NCBI GenBank assembly: GCA_965117025.1
Contig: OZ220746.1
Coordinates: 2,604,001 to 2,668,000, forward strand
Direction of reading: 5' to 3'
Length of the DNA: 64,000 nucleotides
Source of the DNA: VXPQ01 sp965117025
GTDB taxonomy: Bacteria; Bacteroidota; Rhodothermia; Rhodothermales; VXPQ01
How positions within the stretch are numbered: position 1 is the stretch's first letter; the number at the start of each line of letters is the position of its first letter. A model generated the notes under the pieces. The model saw only the letters and a list, made by a program, of their open reading frames with translations. It was not told the DNA's origin and made no database searches. Below, piece after piece: positions 52,026 to 60,403 of this stretch. The position numbers were made by a program, and so were the translations under genes.

Positions 52026-53303
52026 ATGCGAGGCATCTTATCCTTTAATGCTCTGTGCGGCTGGTGGATGGCGCTGTGCCTCCCTGTGGTGCTGTGGGCA
52101 GGAGGGTGCGCGAACGAACCGCGCCCGGGGGAAGCCCTGAATGGGCGGGGAGCGAATGACACCCAGCCCATGTCCCCTGCCGCCCGGCATTTTATTCAGT
52201 TGGGCAGCGAAGCGCTCGAACGGAACGATTTTGCACAGGCCTTTGCCTTTACGGATAGCGTGGCTGCGCTGTCGCCGGAACTTGCGGATATCCCGTTTTT
52301 GCGCGGCCGTATTTATGCCGGATTATACCGCCTCGACAAGGCGGATTCGGCGTACCGGGCGGCGCTTGCGATTCGCCCATCCTATCCTGGCGTCCGGAAT
52401 AATCTGGGCAATACGGCGTGGCTCCGGCAAGAGTATGGGAAATCTGTAGGATACTACCGCCGCGAACTGGAGATCGCCCCTGATCCTCGCCCCTGGCTGG
52501 GCATCGCCCGCGCATACATTGAACTGGGCAAGACGGACAGTGCCCGCTATGCTTTTGGGCAGGCGCTTGTGCTCGACAGTACCTTTGCCCAGGCCCATTT
52601 CGGGGTGGCTCTGTTACTGGACGATCTTGGAGATTTCGAGGGGGCGCTTCACAGCGCCCGGCGTGCGCTCCGTCATGCGCCCGATAACCACGAATATCGG
52701 TACCATGCGGCTTCCTACCTTGTCAAGCTCGGGCGGTGGGACGAGGCGCTGGCTCCGCTGGAAGCCGTTGCAGAGGAATGGCCTTGGCATCAGGGCGCGC
52801 ATTACAACATGGCCCAGGTTCTGATGCGTCTGGGCTATGCGGAAGAAGCAGAGGAGGTTCAGCAATATGCCGAGGAGCTCCGTGCGCTCCAGGCGGAAAT
52901 TACGAATCTGACGACAGCCTCCCGAACGTATGCCGAAGACCCCTATGCCCATGCCAGGCTGGGTACGTTATTGCGGAGAGCCCGCCGGTACGACGAAGCC
53001 ATGCAGGCCTACAGTGTAGCGTTGTATCTGGACCCCGGCAACCTCGGTTTCCGTAACAATGTGGCCGTGCTGCATTTGTTGCGGGGCGATACCCTTTCCG
53101 CGATTCAATCGTTTCGGACCATGGTGCAGGCGGATACGACGAATGCCCATGCCTTGATCAATCTGGGAAGTTTGTACGCGTTGTCCGGGGATCCGGAGAA
53201 TGCGCGCCGGGCATGGGAAGCCGCCTTGCGTATCGAACCGGACAATCGCATGGCGCGTAGCTCGCTGGCCAGTCTCTCGTCGTCCGGAGGATCCCAACCT
53301 TAA
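52026..53303 (+). CDS. TPR-repeat lipoprotein, module B copy 3
   Basis: A 425-residue lipoprotein with signal LCLPVVLWAGGC and about ten TPR units. AFAFTDSVAALSPELADIPF, FLRGRIYAGLYRLDKADSAY and PWHQGAHYNMAQVLMRLGYA place it closest to the module A TPR protein, which occupies the corresponding position two genes ahead of the small receptor. The ATG at 52026 begins the signal; the frame upstream overlaps the previous gene and is not used. It ends 17 bp before the receptor. Confidence 0.87.
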   Translation: MRGILSFNALCGWWMALCLPVVLWAGGCANEPRPGEALNGRGANDTQPMSPAARHFIQLGSEALERNDFAQAFAFTDSVAALSPELADIPFLRGRIYAGLYRLDKADSAYRAALAIRPSYPGVRNNLGNTAWLRQEYGKSVGYYRRELEIAPDPRPWLGIARAYIELGKTDSARYAFGQALVLDSTFAQAHFGVALLLDDLGDFEGALHSARRALRHAPDNHEYRYHAASYLVKLGRWDEALAPLEAVAEEWPWHQGAHYNMAQVLMRLGYAEEAEEVQQYAEELRALQAEITNLTTASRTYAEDPYAHARLGTLLRRARRYDEAMQAYSVALYLDPGNLGFRNNVAVLHLLRGDTLSAIQSFRTMVQADTTNAHALINLGSLYALSGDPENARRAWEAALRIEPDNRMARSSLASLSSSGGSQP

Positions 53304-53320
53304 CATTAATCCTTCGCATA

Positions 53321-55609
53321 ATGGCGTTACGGGGCATCGATAGCGGGTATATTCGCCGGTGGATACTGGTGGCTGTGGCATACGTAATCATGGCGGCGGC
53401 CCCGGGTCTGTTGTTTGAGGCGAGGGCGCAATCCGCTTCTGTGCGTGGTTTCGTTACGGCGGATCCGGGTGGAGAATCTCTTCAGGGCGTCAATGTGTCA
53501 ATCGATAACATGACCGGCGGGCTGAAAGGAGCGGTTTCTAACGGAGACGGATTTTTTCTCATAGGCCGCATCTCGCCCGGGCAATACATTCTCCGTGGTT
53601 CCTTTATCGGGTTCGTTACGTATGTCGATACCCTGGATATCGAGGCCGACGATCGCTTGCTGGTCAATATCGTGCTCCGGGAAGATGCGCTGGAAATGGA
53701 AGGTATTTCTGTAGAGGCGGAGCGTGAAGAGGGCGCCGCGCGCGTGACCGCCGGCCAGCAAACCATCCGCCCCGAGGATATCGAGCTCATTCCCTCCCCG
53801 GACGTTTCGGGCGATCTGGTTTCTTACCTTTCCACGATTCCCAGCGTGGTGTTGATGGGAGATCGGGGCGGACAAGTATTCATCCGGGGCGGGGAGCCTA
53901 CGCAAAACCTGACCTTGCTTGATGGAATCGAGATTTACCAGCCCTTCCATGTGCTGGGTTTTTATTCGGCCTTTTCTTCCGAAATCGTCAGCCGGGCCGA
54001 TGTGTATGCAGGTGGATTCGGTAGTGAATTTTCGGGGAGAATATCCTCGGTCATCGATGTGCATTCGCGGAACGGGAACAAGGACGGATTCAATGTTTCC
54101 GCCGCACTGTCGCCGTTCACCAGTGCAGGACATCTCGAGGGACCCATCTTTCCCGGTTACATATCTTTTCTGGGCGCCGGCCGTTTTTCGATGCTGGACC
54201 AGTTGGCCTCCCGGTATATGTCCACACCGCTTCCCTATGTATTCAATGACATATTCGGAAAAATACATGTGCGTCTGGGACCGAACCGGCAACTTGCTGT
54301 GACAGGATTGAGGACGTTCGATCGAGGTACGCTTACTCCCACAGATGATGTGTTCAGGCGGGAGGATGAGGTCAGCTGGAGTAACGAGGCGCTCGGCGTA
54401 CGCTACCTTGTGGCGCCTCGGATTCTTCCTATTCTGAGCGAGGTGCTGGTGTCCGTTTCACGCCTTGAAAGCTCCTTTGGCCCCCGGGAGGAACCGACCC
54501 GGATATCCGACCTTGAGCAGTTCAATCTCGCGGTAAATATGACGAATTTTGCCCGGAGTTCGGAGGTCAAATGGGGGTTTTTCCTGCGTACCCCGCTTAC
54601 GGAAACCGTGCTTGGGGGCTTGTTTCAGAATCTCACGATAGGTCGGGGCGCCCCTACGAATGTGGGCGCATATATCCAGCCGGAGATATACGTGGGCGGC
54701 GGGATGTATGTGCGGCCTGGACTCACCGTCCAAACGATGGGAAGCACGGGCGATTATTTCGAACCCCGGTTACGGGTACGCCTCCAGCGCGGCATCCACC
54801 AGTGGAGTGCGGCGGCGGGTATCTATCGGCAGGTGACCGTAGGCCTGAGCGATCGCCGCGATGCAACCAATATTTTCACCGCCTGGGTGCAAACGCCTTC
54901 CAGCGAAGCCATGCGCTCCATGCATGCGCTGCTCGGGTACCGGGTAGAACCGACCCCCTGGCTGGAATGCTCCATTGAGGGGTTTTACAAGAATATGGAC
55001 AACATCTTCATTGGGGAATGGACCGCGTTTCCCGGCTTCACCACGCGGTTACAGGGGGCCCATGGCGATGCATTCGGATTTGACCTGCGCATGGAAGTGC
55101 GGCGTCCCCGTTTTTACGGGTTTGTGAACTACGGGTTGTCTTCCACCCGGTACGAGATCGATCCGGAAAGTCCGGCGGTGAGGAATCCCGGGCGATTCCG
55201 CCCGCCCCACGACCGGCGCCACCAGATCAATGTGCTGGGAAAGGTTGTGGTATACGGTTTCGATATAAGCGCCCGGTGGCAATTCGGCTCCGGATTGCCG
55301 TTCACACCGGTCGAGGGGTTCGATGGATTCGTGCTGATGGACGGGCCTGTTGCCGTCAGAAATGTGCGAGGGTTTCCCCGTGTTATCTACGAGAGCATTC
55401 CCTATCGGGCGGTGCTTCCGACCTATCACAGGCTGGACGTTACCGTGGAACGGGCATTCGATATATCCCTGGGAGCGGAAATGACCGTGCAGGCCGGTGT
55501 GATGAATGCCTACGACCGGGCGAATCTTTTTTCCCTGGATCTGCTCACTGCCCAGCGTACCGATCAATTGCCCATCGTGCCCATCGTCGGCCTGAAGGTC
55601 GAATTTTAG
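53321..55609 (+). CDS. Smaller TonB-dependent receptor, module B
   Basis: A 762-residue outer-membrane receptor, paralogue of 35699-38059. The signal region ends LLFEARAQ; then ASVRGFVTADPGGESLQGVN (carboxypeptidase-regulatory-like), plug signature RVTAGQQTIRPEDIELIPSP, GDRGGQVFIRGGEPTQNL, LDGIEIYQPFHVLGFYSAF, and a barrel ending VPIVGLKVEF. RRPRFYGFVNYGLSSTRYE and RPPHDRRHQINVL are shared with copy A. It is followed 11 bp later by the companion lipoprotein, without the 4-nt overlap seen in module A. Confidence 0.9.
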   Translation: MALRGIDSGYIRRWILVAVAYVIMAAAPGLLFEARAQSASVRGFVTADPGGESLQGVNVSIDNMTGGLKGAVSNGDGFFLIGRISPGQYILRGSFIGFVTYVDTLDIEADDRLLVNIVLREDALEMEGISVEAEREEGAARVTAGQQTIRPEDIELIPSPDVSGDLVSYLSTIPSVVLMGDRGGQVFIRGGEPTQNLTLLDGIEIYQPFHVLGFYSAFSSEIVSRADVYAGGFGSEFSGRISSVIDVHSRNGNKDGFNVSAALSPFTSAGHLEGPIFPGYISFLGAGRFSMLDQLASRYMSTPLPYVFNDIFGKIHVRLGPNRQLAVTGLRTFDRGTLTPTDDVFRREDEVSWSNEALGVRYLVAPRILPILSEVLVSVSRLESSFGPREEPTRISDLEQFNLAVNMTNFARSSEVKWGFFLRTPLTETVLGGLFQNLTIGRGAPTNVGAYIQPEIYVGGGMYVRPGLTVQTMGSTGDYFEPRLRVRLQRGIHQWSAAAGIYRQVTVGLSDRRDATNIFTAWVQTPSSEAMRSMHALLGYRVEPTPWLECSIEGFYKNMDNIFIGEWTAFPGFTTRLQGAHGDAFGFDLRMEVRRPRFYGFVNYGLSSTRYEIDPESPAVRNPGRFRPPHDRRHQINVLGKVVVYGFDISARWQFGSGLPFTPVEGFDGFVLMDGPVAVRNVRGFPRVIYESIPYRAVLPTYHRLDVTVERAFDISLGAEMTVQAGVMNAYDRANLFSLDLLTAQRTDQLPIVPIVGLKVEF

Positions 55610-55620
55610 CACATTCCCGC

Positions 55621-56709
55621 ATGAATGACATACGAAACAGGGTGTTTGTCCGGCTTTTTGCCTTGGTAGTGTTGCCGGGCCTGCTGTTGGCGACCGCAGG
55701 TTGCGAGGAGAGTGTGGACGCCATTACCGGGACCGACGTTCCCTTCACGATCTGGGGTTTTCTGGACTCTGCCGCCGACACGCAGTATGTACGTATCTTT
55801 GAAGTTGCGGATCAACTGATCCCCGAACGGGATGTGAAGATCGATGCGCGCGTATTCTCCACGAATCGCACGACGGGCGCGCGCCTCGAATGGACATACG
55901 AGCGCGTGCACTTCGACAGTCTGATTACCGGGCATTTTTTCATGGCTCCGTTCCGCCCGGAGCATGAGGAGCGCTATCTGCTTGAAGTGGTGCGCTCGGA
56001 CGGGGAAACGGCCAGTGCCGAGGTGACCGTGCCGCCTGCTGCAAATTTCACCCTTGAGACCGGTGACTCAAGTGTGCTCATTCCTGTCTTTATCGATGGC
56101 GATGTGCCGAATCTCATCGGGTTGCGCGTGACGTACCACGCGATCAATGTCCCGCCTCCTCAGGCCTGGCCGCAGGGTACGCCGGTGGCCCCCGCTGTGC
56201 AATTGCCGGTGATTGTTTCGTACGACGATCGGGTCGAGCGTGTCGCGGGAGGGTGGCGGTTCACGATAGATATGGAGCGCGATTTCGACATCGTCCGGAG
56301 AGCCTATCAGATCAACTGCCTGATTACCGATCCTGAAGAAAGCGCCCCGTACGTATGGCTCCGGAAGATGGAATTCTCGGGCCTGCTTGCGGATTCGTCC
56401 TGGGCGCCGCCCGGAGGGGTTTTCGATGCGAACGTACTTGCGGTGCCGGGTACGTTTTCCAACGTGAAGAATGGCTACGGTTTTTTCGGGGCCGGGGAAG
56501 GCATAGGCAGGGAGTGGACTCCTGCAACGGAAACGAGTCTTGATGCAGGCTATAATTTTCAACCCAGATGCACCGGGCTGTTTCCCCGTAATGTACCCGA
56601 GTGCCATAATCCTCCTGTGCCTTGCATTAGCGAGATATTTCAGGGAATTGAGGGGTTTGCCCGGGGAAAGACCGGAAACGTATTGCATCCCAGCGTCAAA
56701 CGTCGTTAA
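55621..56709 (+). CDS. DUF4249-like lipoprotein, companion of the small TonB receptor, module B
   Basis: A 362-residue lipoprotein (signal ends LATAGC) homologous to 38056-39015: CEESVDAITGTDVPFTIWGF, YLLEVVRSDGETASAEVTVP, SWAPPGGVFDANVLAVPGTF and NGYGFFGAGEGIGREW line up with copy A. Copy A stops soon after this point, whereas here about 46 extra residues (from CTGLFPRNVPECHN to HPSVKRR) follow with no domain-like character. A lost stop codon or frameshift that added a tail is likely. Family call tentative. Confidence 0.7.
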   Translation: MNDIRNRVFVRLFALVVLPGLLLATAGCEESVDAITGTDVPFTIWGFLDSAADTQYVRIFEVADQLIPERDVKIDARVFSTNRTTGARLEWTYERVHFDSLITGHFFMAPFRPEHEERYLLEVVRSDGETASAEVTVPPAANFTLETGDSSVLIPVFIDGDVPNLIGLRVTYHAINVPPPQAWPQGTPVAPAVQLPVIVSYDDRVERVAGGWRFTIDMERDFDIVRRAYQINCLITDPEESAPYVWLRKMEFSGLLADSSWAPPGGVFDANVLAVPGTFSNVKNGYGFFGAGEGIGREWTPATETSLDAGYNFQPRCTGLFPRNVPECHNPPVPCISEIFQGIEGFARGKTGNVLHPSVKRR

Positions 56710-56793
56710 CTGTACACCGGATAATCGGGCTCGGATATGGTGATCCGAACCGGCCTGTATATTTGCCACATATTCCGTCAATACCTGACCGTT

Positions 56794-58512
56794 ATGCGAC
56801 ACATCATCAGTCCCAATGTGTACGATGTTGCTGTGGTCGGCTCGGGCGCCGGAGGGGGCATGGCGGCGTATGTGCTTGCCGAGGCGGGTGCTAATGTGGT
56901 GATGCTGGAAGCCGGCCCGATGTGGGACGCGGCCACGGACGGCGACATGTTTACCTGGAACTATGCTTCGCCAAGGCGCGGAGCCAGTTCGAAAGAGAAG
57001 CCGTTCGGGGAATTCGACGGCTGCATAGGCGGCTGGGATATCGAGGGCGAGCCGTACACTCACGCACCCGGCACGGAGTGGGATTGGTTTCGGGCGCGCA
57101 TGTTGGGCGGTCGTACGAACCACTGGGGGCGCATTTCATTGCGGTTCGGCCCGGATGATTTTCGCGGATACAGCCTCGACGGTCTTGGGGACGACTGGCC
57201 CATAGGGTACGAAGACATTGCGCCGTGGTACGACAAAGTCGATCGACTCGTCGGGATTTTCGGGAACCGGGACGGTTTTTACAACGAGCCGGACGGCGAC
57301 TTTTTGCCGCCTCCGGCGCCGCGTTTGCACGAACTGCTCGTGATGCAGGGGGCTGCAAAGAGGGGTATTCCTGTGCTGGCGAACCGCCTTTCCATTCTGA
57401 CGAAGCCGCACAATGGACGGCATGCTTGCCACTTCTGTGGACAATGCGGTCGCGGCTGCGCCACGGGTTCAAATTTTTCCTCGCCGTCGGTCCTGTTGCC
57501 TCCGGCCCTGCGTACAGGGCGATTGACCATTGTGGACCATGCCATGGCGCGGGAGGTCACTACAGATCAGGAGGGATTGGCTACCGGCGTGTCGTACGTT
57601 AACCGGAACGACATGCAGGAGTACACCGTGCGTGCGCGTACCGTGGTGCTGGCGGCCAGCGCGTGCGAAACGGCGCGGTTGCTTCTGAATTCGACATCGC
57701 CGCGGCATCCGGCCGGCCTTGCCAATTCAAGCGGTGCCGTAGGGCGGTATCTCATGGACTCCACGGGCGCCAGCGTGGCCGGCATTTTTCCGCAGCTTAT
57801 CGGGCGTACGCCGTACAATGAAGACGGTGTCGGGGGGGCGCACATTTACATCCCCTGGTTCGGGTATGACCAGCAGCGCGATTTTGCCCGCGGATACCAT
57901 CTCGAAATATGGGGAGGACGGCAGCAGCCCGGCTATGGCTTCATGGGCGGCATTCACACGGTCAATAACCTGTTCGAGGATCATCCCCGGGGTGGAGGCG
58001 GCTACGGAATGCAGCTCAAGCAGGATTACCGGGATTTGTACGGCTCCATAGTGGGTTTCTCTGCTCGTGGCGAGATGATCGCGCGGTACGAAAACTATTG
58101 CGAAATAGACCCGGATGTGGTGGACAAGTACGGCATCCCCGTGCTTCGTTTCCATGTGCGCTGGAGCGACGAAGAGTATCTGCAGATTAAACATGCCCAG
58201 GAGGCGAGCCGGGGCCTTGTGGAAGCGATGGGGGGTGAAGTGCTGACGCCCATGCCGTCGAAAGAAGAGGGGTACGGCATTCTGGCTCCGGGGCAGATCA
58301 TTCATGAGGTAGGCACGGCGCGCATGGGAGACGATCCGGCAAAAGCCCCGCTCAATGCATGGTGTCAGGCGCACGATGCAAGGAACGTCTTTGTAACGGA
58401 TGGGGCGCCGTTCGTGTCCCAGGCGCATAAAAACACGACATGGACGATTCTGGCGCTGGCATGGCGCACGGCGGATCATATGGTCGAACTCCGCAACGCA
58501 GGCGCCTTATAG
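56794..58512 (+). CDS. GMC family FAD-dependent sugar/alcohol oxidoreductase
   Basis: A 572-residue flavoprotein. The FAD motif VYDVAVVGSGAGGGMAAYVL is near the N-terminus, MLGGRTNHWGRISLRF and a C-terminal GMC domain with the active-site pair in GQIIHEVGTARMGDDP and SQAHKNTTWTILALAWRTAD follow. A cysteine cluster CHFCGQCGRGC, spaced as in the iron-sulfur-containing catalytic subunits of gluconate-2-dehydrogenase-like and FAD glucose dehydrogenases, lies at about residue 212-222. It should oxidise a sugar or glycoside hydroxyl. The next gene encodes the matching small subunit. The ATG at 56794 (MRHIISPNVYDV) is preferred. Confidence 0.88.
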   Translation: MRHIISPNVYDVAVVGSGAGGGMAAYVLAEAGANVVMLEAGPMWDAATDGDMFTWNYASPRRGASSKEKPFGEFDGCIGGWDIEGEPYTHAPGTEWDWFRARMLGGRTNHWGRISLRFGPDDFRGYSLDGLGDDWPIGYEDIAPWYDKVDRLVGIFGNRDGFYNEPDGDFLPPPAPRLHELLVMQGAAKRGIPVLANRLSILTKPHNGRHACHFCGQCGRGCATGSNFSSPSVLLPPALRTGRLTIVDHAMAREVTTDQEGLATGVSYVNRNDMQEYTVRARTVVLAASACETARLLLNSTSPRHPAGLANSSGAVGRYLMDSTGASVAGIFPQLIGRTPYNEDGVGGAHIYIPWFGYDQQRDFARGYHLEIWGGRQQPGYGFMGGIHTVNNLFEDHPRGGGGYGMQLKQDYRDLYGSIVGFSARGEMIARYENYCEIDPDVVDKYGIPVLRFHVRWSDEEYLQIKHAQEASRGLVEAMGGEVLTPMPSKEEGYGILAPGQIIHEVGTARMGDDPAKAPLNAWCQAHDARNVFVTDGAPFVSQAHKNTTWTILALAWRTADHMVELRNAGAL

Positions 58513-58562
58513 CTCGGAATCATCCTGGATGTATTGCTATTGACCCGATAGAACGTTGCCCT

Positions 58563-59186
58563 ATGGATCGCCGCGAATCTCTTAAATTGCTGGCTCTGGC
58601 TCTGTCGGCCACCGCGCCGGGCGTAATGACCGCAGCCGGATGCCGGTGGACTGCTTCCGATGCCGAACGTGCCGCCCGGGAGGCCGAAGGGGCCCGTGCC
58701 CGTGGGGATTTTTCCCCGCAATTTTTTACGGACGAGGAGTACGAGGCAGTGCGTATTCTTGCGGACATGATTATTCCGGCAGACGACCGTTCAGGCAGTG
58801 CGACGGATGTGGGCGTGCCGGAATTCATGGACTTTATTGTGACGGATATGCCGGATATCCAGGACCCCATGCGCCAGGGATTAGCCTGGCTGGGTGCCTA
58901 TGCCCGGAAACGGTTCGGGGCGTCGTTTGCGGTGTGCTCCGATGCACAGCGCGTTGATCTGGTTGATGCGATCGCCTGGCCCGAGGATGCCGACCCGGTG
59001 CTTGGGGATGGCGTGAATTTTTTTAACTTCTTCCGCGATCTGACTGCATCAGGGTTCTGGACGACGGAGGCGGGCATGGCCGATCTGGGTTATATGGGGA
59101 ACGTGTTTGTGGCCGAATGGACGGGCGCCCCGAAGTCCGAGATTGAACGGTTGGGGCTGTCGGAAGCGCCCTGGAAGACATTGTGA
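58563..59186 (+). CDS. Gluconate 2-dehydrogenase subunit 3 family protein (Tat signal)
   Basis: A 207-residue protein with a twin-arginine leader (MDRRESLKLLALALSATAPG, then a possible lipobox AAGC). FTDEEYEAVRILADMIIPAD and GVPEFMDFIVTDMPD are typical of the gluconate-2-dehydrogenase gamma/subunit 3 family, which partners a GMC catalytic subunit and carries it through the Tat system. Lying 50 bp behind the GMC gene, the two form one periplasmic dehydrogenase. The electron acceptor is not encoded here, though a cytochrome-c-like protein is at 61441-62655. Confidence 0.88.
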   Translation: MDRRESLKLLALALSATAPGVMTAAGCRWTASDAERAAREAEGARARGDFSPQFFTDEEYEAVRILADMIIPADDRSGSATDVGVPEFMDFIVTDMPDIQDPMRQGLAWLGAYARKRFGASFAVCSDAQRVDLVDAIAWPEDADPVLGDGVNFFNFFRDLTASGFWTTEAGMADLGYMGNVFVAEWTGAPKSEIERLGLSEAPWKTL

Positions 59187-59267
59187 TGAGATCGGCAGGA
59201 GATGGAGGAAGGCCGGATGGCCGCTGGGCCATCTGATCACGTTTTTTGAACTGACATCCATACAACT

Positions 59268-60206
59268 ATGCAACGACGTCGTTTTCTGCGTTCCTTTGCG
59301 GCTGCCTCGGCGGCTCTTCCTTTGGCTCATACGGGCCTCGCAGCCGGTTTCTCCGCGGGAGATAGATATTCCGGTTTTTCTGGAAGCCGCCCCGGATTCA
59401 CGCTCGACTATGCGCCTCATTTCGGCATGTTTACGCACCATGCAGGGGACGATCTGCTCGATCAACTTCGTTTTATGGCGGAGATGGGCTTCCGATCGAT
59501 GGAAGACAATGGCATGGCGGGCCGGGCTCCCGAGATGCAGGAGGCTATTGCGCAGGAAATGACCCGTCTCAATATGCGAATGGGCGTGTTCGTCGCGCAT
59601 AGAATTGACTGGCAGCAGGCCAATCTGGCGAGCGGTGATCCGGCCAGACGGGAGGAGTTTCTGGATGATATTCGTGGGGCAGTGGAAGTTGCGAAGCGCG
59701 TCAATGCTACGTGGATGACCGTGGTGCCCGGGCGAGTCGATCAACGCCAGGAAATGGAGTACCAGACGGTGCATGTAGTGGAATCACTGAAGCGCGCGTC
59801 GGAGATTCTGGAGCCGCATGGTCTGGTCATGGTCCTGGAACCCCTGAACTGGTGGTCGAATCACCCCGGCATGTTTCTAAGCCGGGCGCCCCAGGCATAC
59901 ATGATTTGCAAGCATGTAGACAGCCCTGCCTGCAAGATCCTCTTCGATATCTACCACCAGCAGATCAGCGAAGGGAATCTGATCCCGAACATCGAAAAAT
60001 CATGGGATGAGATCGGCTATTTCCAGATCGGCGACAATCCGGGTCGGAAGGAACCGACTACGGGTGAGATCAACTACCGAAACGTGTTCAAATACATCCA
60101 CGAACGGGGGTATACGGACATCCTCGGGATGGAGCACGGGAATGCCGGGCCCGGCAAGGAAGGGGAGCGAGCGCTGATCGATGCGTACGTTTCGGTGGAT
60201 CCGTGA
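59268..60206 (+). CDS. Tat-exported hydroxypyruvate isomerase-like TIM barrel protein
   Basis: A 312-residue xylose-isomerase-like TIM barrel protein with a Tat leader (MQRRRFLRSFAAASAALPLA). FGMFTHHAGDDLLDQLRFMA, LVMVLEPLNWWSNHPG, KILFDIYHQQ and ILGMEHGNAGPG carry the metal- and substrate-binding acidic residues of the sugar phosphate isomerase/hydroxypyruvate isomerase family. Export and the neighbouring GMC dehydrogenase suggest that it acts on oxidised (keto) sugars in the periplasm rather than on hydroxypyruvate; this is inference. It is the last plus-strand gene of the long run that began at 20.9 kb. Confidence 0.85.
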   Translation: MQRRRFLRSFAAASAALPLAHTGLAAGFSAGDRYSGFSGSRPGFTLDYAPHFGMFTHHAGDDLLDQLRFMAEMGFRSMEDNGMAGRAPEMQEAIAQEMTRLNMRMGVFVAHRIDWQQANLASGDPARREEFLDDIRGAVEVAKRVNATWMTVVPGRVDQRQEMEYQTVHVVESLKRASEILEPHGLVMVLEPLNWWSNHPGMFLSRAPQAYMICKHVDSPACKILFDIYHQQISEGNLIPNIEKSWDEIGYFQIGDNPGRKEPTTGEINYRNVFKYIHERGYTDILGMEHGNAGPGKEGERALIDAYVSVDP

Positions 60207-60403
60207 CATTAACGGGTAGCCGGAGCGTCCTGTATGCCGTGTACGCGTTTTTGGCGCTGGTTACCAGAGGCAATAAACAAAATATCGAACACTTGTCGAA
60301 ATACGTGTGCCCGCATACCTGTGTAATCGGCTGTCAGGTTTTCATGGTCACTCTGTTACCATAGCGTATAATGAACCGGTTGCGTGCAGCGATTCTTGTT
60401 CGT

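Noticed and set aside
56540..56743. 67-codon frame overlapping the end of the module B lipoprotein, with a hydrophobic stretch
   Set aside because: It overlaps a supported gene in another frame, has no good ribosome site, and its hydrophobic run could be chance.
60207..60403. Possible RNA gene or terminator between the convergent TIM-barrel and esterase genes
   Set aside because: I found no stable hairpin with a T tract, nor any tRNA-like fold.
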